Shown here one piece after another: positions 35,767 to 48,700 of a stretch of DNA of 64,000 nucleotides. The stretch lies in contig NC_057792.1 in NCBI RefSeq assembly GCF_014905175.1, positions 17,428,963 through 17,492,962 of the forward strand, in the 5' to 3' direction. The DNA comes from Aphidius gifuensis (Eukaryota; Arthropoda; Insecta; Hymenoptera; Braconidae). Within the stretch, counting starts at the first letter, position 1, and every line of letters begins with the position of its first letter. The notes beneath the pieces were generated by a model that worked only from the letters and a program-made list of their open reading frames with translations, had not been told where the DNA came from and made no database searches. Both the position numbers and the translations under genes were made by a program.

Positions 35767-38700
35767 ATGGATCCCAGTGTACTTGCTAACATGGATAAAG
35801 ACGCATTGAAAAAGCAAATTGAAAATATGAAGTATCAAGCTACCATGGAACGATGGCCTTTATCAAAAAGCATTGCAGCGTAAGTTTAATTATTAATTAA
35901 TTATTAATTTTAATTTATATATTATCATCTTATTATTTTAATTCAATATTAGTACTATTTTCTTTTTCTTTTGTAATATGCGCCATGTCTGCCCAATGGG
36001 CACCACTTACTTGAAACTTTTTTTATCCATTTTTTATTTAATATAAAAAAAAAGAGTAAATGTTGATATTATTGACTAAAAGATTATGTAAAATTAAAAA
36101 AACAAGCCGGTTGTTGATTTAAAAAAAATCATAAGAATTATTTTGAATAAATTTTATGATTGTTTTGATAAATAATTTTGTATTTATTAAAAAATTAGTG
36201 GCTTATTATTATTTTTATTTATACCGGTTAATAGTTTTTATTTGTTGTTATGTATACAGGTGTTTTGTTGATTATTATTGTATTTAAATATTGACATGGT
36301 TGAGTTTAAATATAGAACAGGTGAAACAAAAAAATAATATAACAATATGATAATAATGAGAAAGATAATTCTATTGAAATTTGATTGAACAAAGTATCAT
36401 TATTGTATCGGCTTTTGAAGACGTCAATCTTTGGCATATGTATACAATAAAAGCTGTGAAAGTGGGAGTTTTAAAGAAACAAAAAAAAAATATAATGTGC
36501 ATTATTATATCAAGTGTATTTAATATTTTTTTTATACATGTAAATGATAAAAAAAAAAAAATACTGTACACACCTTATTTACTGTAGACTACAGCGCTAT
36601 TATCTTCAACTAAAAATAATTATATATTGCGTGTTTTATTTTTAAATAATTAAAATAATAATTATTAAAATAAAAAAAAAAGTTAATTTAATTTAGTTGT
36701 ATTTGGTATAATTAAAAAATATATTTTTTGTAATAATTATATTTTTGTAAATTCACATAGATGCTATGTTTGTATCGAAATATATTTCGATTTTCGCGCA
36801 TGCGTAAATTTTTGTATTTTCAAGTGATGTAAATAATGAATAGTGCGCCAAGATGAAAATTAAATTTTTAAATAATATATATATCTAAATAAATGATATA
36901 TTAATATAATATAAATCAATGTTGAAAGGTGTGGTTGTATAAATTTTAGAGGTCAAAGACAATCACCTGGGGCAAAAAATAAAATATTCCACATAGTCAT
37001 TGGCAAAAGCCATGAGATATAAAAGCCTTGACTTCAAATATATTTGAAAATAGTTTATTATTTTTTGGTTTTAAAAAGTATTTATTATACTCTTGGTAAT
37101 AATAAACAACTTGTAGATAAATATATATATTTTTTTAAATTTATTTATACAAGATAAAAAGTATATGCAATATATAAAAATTTGAAAATAAAATTTACCT
37201 GTATGGCAAATAGATTGTTGTAAAATGAGACCATTATTTGCGTTGACAGTCAAGGCTATGAGTCCAATATTACACGTTCCCCAAGAACATGATCTCCTTG
37301 GATCACCTTCATACCCTATACACAAGATCTCTTGTTTTACACTCAACCATAATGCAATAATCACAAATATTTTTATACATTTTTTTTCACTGTAAAAAAA
37401 AAATTCAAAAAAATTCAAATAACTTTAACCAAATCTGGTAGCTTGTTTTGTACTAAATAACCATCGAACAATTTATCAACAATTTTTTTTTAAGTATTTT
37501 ATTTTTCATCATGTCAATTGCAACCTTTGAATTTCAAATCGATGGAAATTTTTTCTTTAAAAATAACAAGATTCTTTTTTTGTATATAAAATTTAATTTT
37601 GAAATAAACATAATTTATTTAATTTATTATAAATATTCATTATGAATAAAAAGACAAGATAAATAAATTAATATATAAAATATAAAACCTTGATAGATAA
37701 GATGTTCTTTTTTTAGTTTTTTAATTTTAAATGAAAATCCTTCAAGACCCTTCCTGGTCTTAGACACAATCTCTCGTTGTTCCAGCTTGAAAGTTTTCAT
37801 AAATATATATATATTTTTTAGCATTTTGTTTGAACAAAGTCTGCTGGCTTTATTTTCAGTCAGGGATATTATATTCAAATATATTATATATAGATACAAT
37901 ATGTATTACAAAAACAATTTCATGAATTTTTTTTTCATTTATTTTGTGACATCACATTGTCCAACAATTTCATGCTTATTTTAAAATCTTATATACATAC
38001 AAATAAATATTTAAAATATATTTATTAAAAAAGAAAAAAAAAAACAATGTTATAATAAATTCGTTTTATTATTATTTATTTATACTATGCGAACAAGCTT
38101 GATGAGATTTATAAAAAAATTGTACACGATAGTGTTTTGCGGTCGACGAGAGTTTTTAGAGTGAAAGGCGCTTAGAATAAGCCGGAACGTTTTTCAGGGG
38201 ATTGAATTCCTTATTAAGGTAAAATTCTTGGTTAATATTATACTATATACATAAGAAATTCAAGTATTTCCTGGGAAAATTATAAACTCTCGATGTCATC
38301 TCTTATATACGAGCTTTCTTTTTTAATATTTATAATTTTTTAAATAAATGCAATTAATGTGTATAGATACCTTGAGAAATTGAGCTTAATTGTGAATTTT
38401 TTAATTTCTTAAATTAAAATTTTAAACAATTAAATTTATGCTTAAAAAATTGTTGGTAAATTGTTTTATTTTTTTTTATTTATTTTGATGATAGACTATA
38501 ACAAACAATTGCTATATACAAAGTAGAATAAAGAAAAAAATAATAAAAAAAATATACAACTATATTTATTTCTTTGATAATAATTATTATTTATTTTTAA
38601 GAAAATTTTTTTTATTTATCTGTTTGTTTCCTTTGTTAGTTGTGTGTTCTCCTTTCCTTTGGAAGCCTCATTCTACAATCTCCTTGAACGCGAATCTTGA

Positions 38701-40269
38701 GTGCAGTTGTGAGCTCCCTTTCACTGAAGTTTTTAAACTCTTGTAAAACAACTCATATAACGGTGGCAATCTCAAAAATATTATAATAGAAAATTTACTG
38801 CAATGAAAGATAATATAAATTTTTAAATTTTTTATTTAAGATGAATTATATTAAAATTAAAAATTATTTAAAAATATTTAAAATTAATATATACATTATT
38901 TTCAACATTAATAATAATAAATTAATAATAATAAAATTAATAAATAGATAATATATCAAAAAACAAAAAAATTAATTCAAAAATATACCTATATATTTTT
39001 TTTCTATCAAATAAATTACATTGACCTTTTTTTTTTTTTCATTTTTCGTTTTTTTTTTTAAACTATTTTTATGTTTATCTTTATTTACTGTCAATTTGTT
39101 TGTATTTATTTTTTATTTTATTAAACTGTTCCGAATGTTTATATATATATAGTATTCATTGTATTTTATATATATGCAATGTTTGGGCGTATCTTGTTTT
39201 ATCCGGAAACAGTAAATTTTGGTGAGATCAGAGAGCGTAGACATTTAAACAGGACTGGGGCGGATTATACGACATAGTGTATATAGTAGTAGCTGTATAT
39301 ATATGTAGACAAGAGCTAGTAGATGGACAAGTGAGGCACAAGAAAAAGGAGGGTAAAATAGTAGTGTATGTTTGATGGGGGTTGAAGAGAATAAAAGGGG
39401 TTTGAAAGAGGCTTGCTAATTAACGTGGCTGACAGTGGCGCCAGTGACCGGGACATTTCACTCACCCGGGGGACTAATGAATCGACATTTACGTCAACAA
39501 GACACTCACGCAAACCTGGACAACAAAGTACTGTTATCTATTGTTTGTTATACTATTATAACTTTATATATGATCCCCTTTAATATGTATACATATCTGT
39601 GAATTTATTACAAATTTATTCTGTACTTAAAAAATTAAATTTTCATTTTTATTTAATTATTTTTTTTTTAAACTAAATTTATTTTTAATTAATACATAAA
39701 TTATATGTAATATTTAAATAATTATTTTTTTGTTATTTATGTTGTGATAAATTAATGAAAAAAATAAAAATTATTTAAGATTCTTTTTTTTTTTTTCAAA
39801 CAACTTTTTTTTTCTCCAAGTAAAATGGATTAAAAAATTGTTTTAATTAATATTTTAAACTAATTAGTTTGATGAATTTTGTCAAAGAGATTTTTGATAT
39901 ATTTAAATTTTATTTACTTTCGTTTGGTAAATAACTAGATGACGTGCAGATTAGGTAAACCTTTTGAAAAGTATTAATTTCATTGGTATAATCTGGCAGG
40001 ATCATAAAAATATTATTAAAATAAAAACCCCAATTCAAGTTAAATAATTTTATTTAAATATTAATAAATTTTGTAACTGAAATATTTATATTTTTTTTTT
40101 TAAGTAAATATATAATTAAATAGAAAATTATTAATTATTTTTTATTTCATTTTTTATTTACAGAATGCGCGAGTACGTTGAAGAAAATGAGAAGACTGAT
40201 CCACTAATTCATGCACCAGATAAAAAAAATAATCCCTGGGCTGAAAAGGGAAAGTGCATTATTATGTAA
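35767..40269 (+). CDS. Ggamma30A: G-protein gamma subunit, Ggamma30A type
   Basis: Two coding exons, 35767-35879 and 40164-40269, separated by a 4.28-kb intron, predict 72 residues. The protein is nearly the same as the insect Ggamma30A pattern: DALKKQIENMKYQ coiled-coil, MERWPLSKSIAAM, HAPDKKNNPWAEKGKC, and a C-terminal CaaX box CIIM. Prenylation at the Cys anchors the beta-gamma dimer to membranes; in flies this subunit functions with Gbeta76C in photoreceptor signalling. A CaaX box ending in Met is usually farnesylated. The gene may have additional non-coding first exons inside or upstream of the intron. Confidence 0.95.
36775..36806. promoter_or_regulatory. Palindrome plus NRF-1-like site in Ggamma30A intron
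   Basis: A perfect 16-base palindrome (tcgaaatatatttcga, 36775-36790) is followed directly by cgcgcatgcgta (36795-36806), which closely resembles the NRF-1/Erect wing consensus ygcgcaygcgcr. It could be an internal promoter or enhancer. No transcript evidence. Confidence 0.3.
37199..37389 (-). CDS. Candidate exon of a small secreted protein, antisense in Ggamma30A intron
   Basis: A 191-base minus-strand segment flanked by a strong acceptor (ttttttttacag) and a consensus donor (caggtaaat) stays open in one phase. It encodes 63 residues: a hydrophobic signal-like stretch (KIFVIIALWLSV), then a moderately complex cysteine-containing segment (CIGYEGDPRRSCSWGTCN, later CHTG). That composition is unlike the lysine/isoleucine-rich noise around it. 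The initiator exon and the next exon are not identified, so this is only a fragment. It could be a secreted peptide or short cuticle or immune protein. No family was recognised. Confidence 0.35.
38120..38220 (+). other. Possible alternative first exon of Ggamma30A
   Basis: A GC-richer patch of about 100 bases (with gcggtcgacgagag and aagccggaacg) ends in attaag followed by a donor-like gtaaaa. It lies on the sense strand inside the Ggamma30A intron and has no long frame. Could be a non-coding first exon with its own promoter, or simply a regulatory element. Confidence 0.25.
39180..39535. promoter_or_regulatory. Compositional island in Ggamma30A intron
   Basis: About 350 bases with markedly more G and C than the surroundings (for example gacagtggcgccagtgaccg and cacccgggggacta). 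No frame is convincing on either strand. The contrast with nearly pure A/T flanks suggests a constrained element or an inserted one. No inverted repeats at its ends were found. Confidence 0.3.
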
Positions 40270-43200
40270 AAATTATTATTAAAAATAAATGACTGTATTT
40301 ATTAATGGTGTAAGCAAATATCACAGTTGAAAAAAAATTTTTAAAATATGAATTTAACAAGGATTATCGGAGGGAACAATCATGATGATGCAAATGGAAA
40401 CATGCATATTTGGATATTGAAATATAAAAGAAAAAAAAAATTTTTTTTAAATTAAAAAAATAATTAAGCGACTACAATGAGTACTTAATTTCATGGGGTC
40501 ACAAATTTCTCAGCTAAAAAAAAAAATTATAAATAAGGGAGGGAAAAAAAATGAACAAAAAAAATTTCGGATTTACTTTTAAATATAAAATTTTATCCGA
40601 CATGTTTATGTTGATGTAAAAAAAATTATTATTGTTTCAAATGGAAAAATATAATAATAATATATTTAGTAAAAAATTTTATTTATCAGATTAAATGCTG
40701 AGTGTGGCTTGACATGTTTTCATATTTACTGAGATTTAAAAAAAAAAACAAAAATATTAAATTGCAATGTTTCTTCCATCTCGATGTTGAATATTGACAT
40801 GAGATAAATTTTTTCTAATTATATTATTATAGTCAAAACATGACCAAAGCTATGAATTAATTAAAAAAAAAAAATACATAATCGACTATCATCCTCAACC
40901 AAATATAATATATAAAAAAAAAGTGATATTATTATTTCTACTATAATTTTGAAAAATAAAATATTCACTATACATAGCCAATATCAACAATAAAAAAAAA
41001 AAAAAATAATGCAATTTCATAATTAAATTATAATGTATCACTATAAAATATTCTCATCGACATATGCATATTTAAAATAATTAATAAAATATATTCAATT
41101 TATTACGTAAAGTGGAATGTGTACTCAATACTTATCATAATTAAAATACATGAAAAAATAAAAAAAAATATAAACCAATAAACCTTGAAGATAAATTGTA
41201 ATTGTAATATCTTTATTTGCATTTTACAGTCAATATTGTAATCAATATAAAAATAAAATTCATACATTTGTCATCAATCAATATACAATCTTTTATTATA
41301 TATATTACACTCCTTATTGTCATTGTAAAGAGAAAAAAAAATAAATCAAATAAATCAAATAAAAAACAATAATACATAAATATAATTAAAAATACTTTTT
41401 ACCAATTTTTTTCTTCCACTTTAACTAACTATCATTAATAAACCATTATGACCTACATTAATGAAAAAAAAAAAAAAATGAAATTATACAAAATCATCAA
41501 AAATAAAAAATGTCAAAAATCATTTAGTCTTATTTAAAAGCTTATCTTATAAAAAAATTATTCATAATAATGTCTTTTATATGTCAAATTTTAATTTATA
41601 ATTTTCATTTCTATTTAATTTTCATAAATATTTAAACTTTCTTTACTCTAAAATATTCACCTGTTTTTTTTCTACTTGATTTTTTTTTACTACAATGCTG
41701 CTTTTATTGTTAAATGATTTTTATTATTAATGATTTAGTCGATTTGGTTAAATAATAAGAATAATAAATACCAGAAATATGTATATGGGAATTTATCTCA
41801 ATATCAAAATATGGGATCAATGGACTTGTAGCATGTTGATACCATCAGATTTAATATAGCTGCATAAAATAAAATTTTTTCATATCCAGTATTGTTGATG
41901 TATTGGTAAAAAAGTACCTTGAGGTATATATTTTTTCATTTTTTAATATTATTTTTATATATATAAATAAGTTGGTATACTGTCTGGCACTTTTTTATTT
42001 TTTTTATTTTTTTAACATCAGTAAATTCTAGTCGTGTTCAACTCATTCAGCCTGATACAACACACATTCGCCATTGGATTGGCGTTTCACTCTCTTGCGT
42101 TCCCATTTACCTCAATCGGGATTGGATATATACATGTAATACATATTTACAATACAAACATAATAATATTTTAAATGTGTATTGGTTTAAAGACATTGGA
42201 AACCATGAGTTTTTAAAAAATATATACATAGTGGGAGAATATACTCGCAACAGAGAAACGTTAACGGTGTTCGTCACTATAGTTAAAATGAAAGGTGCTT
42301 TAATTGTTGTCTATAATATTTATTTTTTTATTTTTTCTTTTCCCCCGGTATGTATACTAAATTTAAGAATGATAGTTTCAGTATTTCCTGAACTTTTGTC
42401 AGTGCTAGACAACGTGCCAAACACACCTGACACATAACATTAATATTGTTTTTTTTTTTTTGGAAAATTATTTTTTCTTTTTCATTAATAATTAAAAGAA
42501 AAAAAAAAAAATATATTGGTTTTTTTTTTTCAATCAAAAAGTGACTAAAAATGAATTTACAAAACATGCGGTGATTCATTAGATAGTTTTTATTTTTTTT
42601 TTTAGTTTTAGTTTTTAATTACTTTTTTTTTTTTTATTTTTTTTTTTGGATATTTATTTTTTATATTAAAAGGAATTACTGTCGAGTGGTGAAGCTTGAA
42701 AAAACAATTTTATATTACAATTTTTTTTTTTTTTATTTCTCGTGAAGATAAAAATAAAAAAGTTTAAAATATATATATAACAACACTGATATAAAATGGT
42801 AAGTAAATTTGTGTTATTCTACTGGATTACGTGATTTTTTTAGGTGAGAATAAGTTATTTTGTGCGGCAAATTCATTGATGCTATCTTTTAAAATTATAC
42901 TAGCTAAAAATAATAAACTTGTGAGGTTTTAATCAATGAGTTTGAATAAACTATTTTCAGGATAATTGAAGTTTGTCATGAACAAATAATAAAATACATA
43001 TTATAAAAATTAAAAAGTTTCATTTAAAAATTTTTATACATAAATAATTACTTCTTTTTTTTTTTTGTAAATTGCTTTACTTTCGAAATAAATATGCGTT
43101 TGGACTGATGTCAATCGCACCGAACGAAAGAGATTAAAAAGGAAAAAAAAATACCATTTAAATATATGTTTAAAAAATAATATATAAAAAGCCAGTTGAC

Positions 43201-45689
43201 AAACTGGTCCATGATCCTTTCGGTTACGTGTGTTGTCTGGTTCAAGCAATTTGGCCACTTGTCCTCTCACTTTCATTGTGCGATAACTTTGTGATATGAT
43301 TAAAAAAAAAAAACACATTTGGCGCTTGCTTTCATCCTTCATACGATGTTGTAATATATTTAACACCAAGAAATATCATAAATGATGAAAATACATGTTT
43401 TCTTGAAGGCTTAAAATTCAAAATGATTAACAACATTTTAAATGATAAAAGAGAATAATAAATAAATACCATGTTAATATTTTCATAAACACAAAAAATT
43501 CATCTACCCATTTTTATATAAATTAATATTAAAAAGCTAACTGCTCTAATTTAAATTTCAAGTTTTTTCTTATTTTAATTTAACTGCAATTACTATTAAT
43601 TTTATATAAAAAAAATAGTAAAATAGTTTCACGTTATTTATATTTTTTTTTTTCCTCATTGTTATGAATATTTGTTAGCGTCGTTGAACTCACTTAATTA
43701 CCTAATTGGCATAATTGCGTAATGAAAAATTGTGCAATAAGAAGCAAGTTAAAAAATGTTTTTATAAAAATATTGCGAAAAGAAATAAACATTAAATATC
43801 AAGTATTAATTATCAAGTTCAATTTTATTATTAAATATTTTTTTGCTTTATGGATATTTTTTATCATCATAGTTGTAATATTTCTTTTCTAAAGTTATAT
43901 ATCGTTTTTAAAAAAGTGTTGACGTTATTTGCGGTATGACAGAGAAAAAAAAAATGGAGCACTGGGTGTTTGGTGAAAGCACATCACGAGTGTATCTCTC
44001 GACTCTACATATGTTTTACTAAATAAAACAAAATGTCTATCTTTTTTTTTAATAATATTTTATTATTATTATTATTATTTTTTCACCAACAAGTCTTTCA
44101 GTGTTTTCCATTTTCATGTTAATACAAATATTTTTTTTTCATATGTATTTTTTTAATTTGTATACTGCTTGTATATATCATTATTTTTTTTTGAATTTAT
44201 TTTATTCATTTTTCATTATTGTGAATATATTTTATTTTAATTATATATTGTAGATAAATTTATTTATTATTTTTATTTTTGAAATTTAGTGCTGACCTAT
44301 TTCCCTCGGCGATGAGATCAACTGTGTCGTTTAACTGTCATTGACAACTCGCAGACAGATGAGAGTTTTACAGTGTCTTTCATGCAACACTTTTATATTT
44401 ATATACGCATTTATAAAACTGGTATTTTGGTCTAGCTGTTTTTTAATCAAAAAATTATAAAGAAAGTGGGATTACAGTTTTTTAAAAAGAAAAATATTAT
44501 TTATGTTATTTTATTGCTTATTTTATATATAAAACTTGATCTTTTTATATGAAAAAAAAAATAAATACAACATGTATACTCTCTTTCTCTCTTTCTGTAT
44601 GTTTCTAAATATCGTTGCAAATATAACATGTCGCCGGAAGTGGTGAAAACGATAGTAACGTGACTCGAATAAGTATTTATTTTCATGTTGTCATTGTGAT
44701 AAAATATGTCATTGTTATTTTTATTTTTATTTTTGTCTTAAAGCCGAAATATACAACAAGACATATATATCCAATAAAATACACACATCTTCTTGACAAA
44801 TGATTGTTTTATCTTGCAACCAACAAACAACGATAAATTGATTAAAGCAGTAATTGATTTTGGCACGATACTTAGTCTCTCAAGACAAATACACCGGTTT
44901 TCCTGATATTTTTTTAATTTAAATTTAATAAACTATTTATTTAAATACACATATTTAAACATAATTAGCATTTCAAATTAAATATTAAATATAAAAAAAA
45001 TATACATGCGTGTATAAAATTTATCAATATATATGAATAAATTTTTTTTTTTTTTAAATAATAATTTATTATTATTATTATAGAAAAAGAAAGTATGATT
45101 TTTTTTAAAAAATAAAATATGAAAATTCATGCTGTTGATGGAAAAAAAAATAAATAAATAATAAATTGATAATTAAATATAAAATGAAATGAAAAAAAAA
45201 ATTAACTAAAACGATATTGAAAGAGATTTACAAATTCATTTGATTGCTATATATAAATGCGAAACTCGAAAGTAATTATTTCTATATACCAATTTGTCTT
45301 TAAATTATATTATCGATCATCTAAATCTTACACAACAAATCACGTAATGAATATTGTCTAATCAATTTTAAAATAAATAAAAAAAAAAAATATACAAAAG
45401 AAATTAATTTATTTTTGTCAGTGATATAATCAATATCCTTACTGAGTGCATTTTCGAAATTTCCATATACAGTTTGTCTATTGAATACAAATTAATTTAT
45501 ATATAAATATTAAAGATTACAAGGATAAAAAAAATATTAAAAATACATTGTTGCAAAAAGTCAGGATCGATATACTGATATATAAAATCCACGTTCAATG
45601 TCAATAATATTATGATCACGATGAAATCGTTGATATATTATATATCATATAGAAAGCTGCGCTTTCGCCATACATGTTTATATAGATAT

Positions 45690-45721
<32 letters not shown>

Positions 45722-48700
45722 ATACAACATAGTTTTAGACAAAGTAAAACAACATCTAGTAGTAACATGCTCTGCATCAACTTCCACTGCTTCCTTTTTG
45801 CTATAAGCATGTGCATGCTGGCATGATCGCGACGTGAAAACGAGGCACCTGGTTGATATAAATATATATGTATATACATATATATTTATTTATAATATTT
45901 ATATGGGTTTGTGTGGTGGTGGTGCTGGCTACAGAAGGCCCCGGGTCGAGAACGAGACATGCGAGAGTAGGTACTTTCTGTGGCTGAGGTGAACAGCACA
46001 CAAGTTGGCAATACGTGTGACTTGTACAAATCTATGTTGGTATATATATGTTTTTATTATACAATATTCATACATCAGAAATGCATGTGTATAGGTAAAT
46101 TTAGAATTCGAGAAAGGACTCGGCCTTCGTAAATTTTATCGCTTGATCAATTTTTATTTATAATATTTTTATTTATTTATATTTTTATTTATTTATTTTT
46201 TTTGAGTCGATTTGAGATCCAGAATTTATAAATTTTTATGGCTATAAAAAAAAGGTCAAATTATTTGGTAATTAAAATTTATTGTGCAAAATTTTAATAA
46301 AATTTTCCAATATATTTTTTATTTAATGTTTAAATAATATTAAGCTATTTATTATTACGTTATTTTTTTAATTTTTCGTTCTTTCAATTTGAATTTTAAA
46401 CATACAACTTTGATTTAAAATTATTATAATTAAAAAATAACTAAAAAATTGTAATTTTAATTAAAAACTTTTTAAAGGTTCACTCTTGAAGATGTGGAGC
46501 AATATAGGGTGTAGAAAAATATTTTTAAATATTGCATAGAAAAAAAAAAAAGTCTTGGTTATTTTGTGTATGATATATTTTATATCCATATATATATTTA
46601 ACGACTTCTCTAAATAATACCATTTGAAATAATCGTTAAAGTTGACTGGAAAACTTTCAATTGAATAGTTTAAAAAGTAAAAAAAAAAAAATTAATAATT
46701 AAAAGATATAAAAAATAATGAAGAAAGAAAAATAAAAAAAAAAAATAAATAAGATTTAATGTGTATATACAAAAATATTTTGATTATAAACGAGGTCATT
46801 GTATTCGAGGCCACACACAAGAGATTAATATATATTAACATTTATTACAAAATATCATAAAATTTTAATACCCAAAATAGTTTGTAAAATATTTAACTAA
46901 AAGTGATCTAATTGGTTGGGAGTTCCGGGACTTTGTCCCTGACCATTCCCCGACCTACTGCATATAATAATAAAAAAAAATAAAAATAATAATCAAAGCA
47001 TGATAGAATGAATAAAAAATAAAAACCCACTTTATTTGGCCTTTAAAAATGATGAATAATAAATATAATTTGATGGTATATGCAGAGAATAAATATTTTA
47101 AAAAATTCCAATGTACGCATGCATAAGATAAGAGAGTAAATATTTTGTCCAGTAGTCCAACAAATCTATAAAAGTAAGTCAAGCGGCCAGGCAAATAAAT
47201 ACCAGTATTATCAAATGGAAAAACTAAGGCAATAGCACACGACAATATATATAGGTGTGGGAATGAAACCAGCCGTACCAACGGTACTTTCGAACGTGGC
47301 ATGAAGCCTGCCTTTCTTGCTTTAGGCGTGGTCCTGGCAACACATTTTTATACCAGAAACCTCGACACTATACTACGATACATTTATTGTAATATTTTTT
47401 TTTCATTTTTCCATCGTTTTCGTCGTCTTGCACGTAGACGATTTTTAGATGGAAAATTCACCAAGAGTAAAAGAGGAAAGAACGTCTAAAACGAGAATTC
47501 ACAAAAAATATTGAAAGTAAAAAAAAAAAAAAATCACGTGCAGATTTCGATGGTTTATTATATTTTTTTTTTGACTATAAAAAAAAAATATCCATCTGAC
47601 TTCCTTCTTCTAGCGAGGCCGACACGCTCCATAAATTTTCGTCTTGCCTGGCTTTCTGAACTTAAACCCCGATGGCGTGTTAAGTATATTGGCAAAAATT
47701 TTCCTCATAGTCCGAGCCACAAAATTTTTGCCACCTTTTATATTTCTATTTAATTATAATTTTTTTTTTTTTTATTTTCTTTTGTTCCATCCTGTAATTT
47801 CACTTGATTATAATATTATTTATTTTTTTTTTTTATTCGTGAATTACATTTTGTGGCTTGTTATTACACACAAGTACGTTATATTTTTTTTAATTATTTT
47901 TTTTTAGAACACACAAGTGTTAAAGTAAAAGTTTCAAGGTGAAATGTTGAGGTAAACTAGCCATATACATATATACATACGTAACTTAAAACAATTGCTG
48001 ATGTATATATTGTATAAGAACCGATAAAACATACGAGAAAAATAAAAAAAAAAAAAAAACAAAATTTTATATTCTTTTTGTTAACATTTTACAGTCTATA
48101 TAGTCATAAATTTTCAAAGCGTATATTTTAAAATACACACCCTTTACTAGTTCGGCTTTAAATGTAAAAGACTTTTGTCTATATGTATAGATAAATATAC
48201 AGTTGTGCTGCACACATTTTCAGTATTACTAGGCTTTAATTTCAAGAGGAGTAAAATGGAGACATCGTGAAAAGGTACTTGTGCGCGATCTTCCGCAAAA
48301 AACGAAAAAAAAAAAAATAGTATAAAAACAAAAAAAAAAACAAAGACAAAAAGGTGAGAAAAAAAAAAAAAAAAAAAAAAAATGAGTAAATGAAAAAAGC
48401 TCCATTGCAACTAGAACAACCGGATTCAGTGAAACCTCTTGCAACTCTGAGTTCGCTCTACTCGCTTGTACTCAAGACATTTTTTTTATTATTATTATTT
48501 TTTTGTATTATTATTTATTTATTTTTTATTTTGAAAGTGCCTGAAAAATAGGACACAATTATTCACACTTGAGACCCATGCACAACTGTTCACAATCCGT
48601 GAAAATGCATGTATTACTATTTGCATATTTTCTTCATATATATTTAAAACACTTGTTATTTTGACTATTTAAAATAATAACCATATGTATTTGTATACGT

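Noticed and set aside
42177..42579. Frames of 86 (plus) and 83 (minus) codons
   Set aside because: No splice partners or known motifs; hydrophobic and lysine-rich runs from poly-T and poly-A.
43190..43340. Possible tRNA because of ggttcaagc
   Set aside because: The bases around it do not form an acceptor stem or anticodon arm, and the A-box is absent.
43034..43369. 111-codon minus-strand frame with SYRTMKVRGQVAKLLEPDN
   Set aside because: The middle part looks complex, but both ends are homopolymer-derived, and no splice-bounded exon or family was found. Kept only as one of the compositional islands.
47301..47907. Several plus-strand frames of 62-87 codons
   Set aside because: GC-richer patches interrupted by poly-A and poly-T; no shared splice structure.
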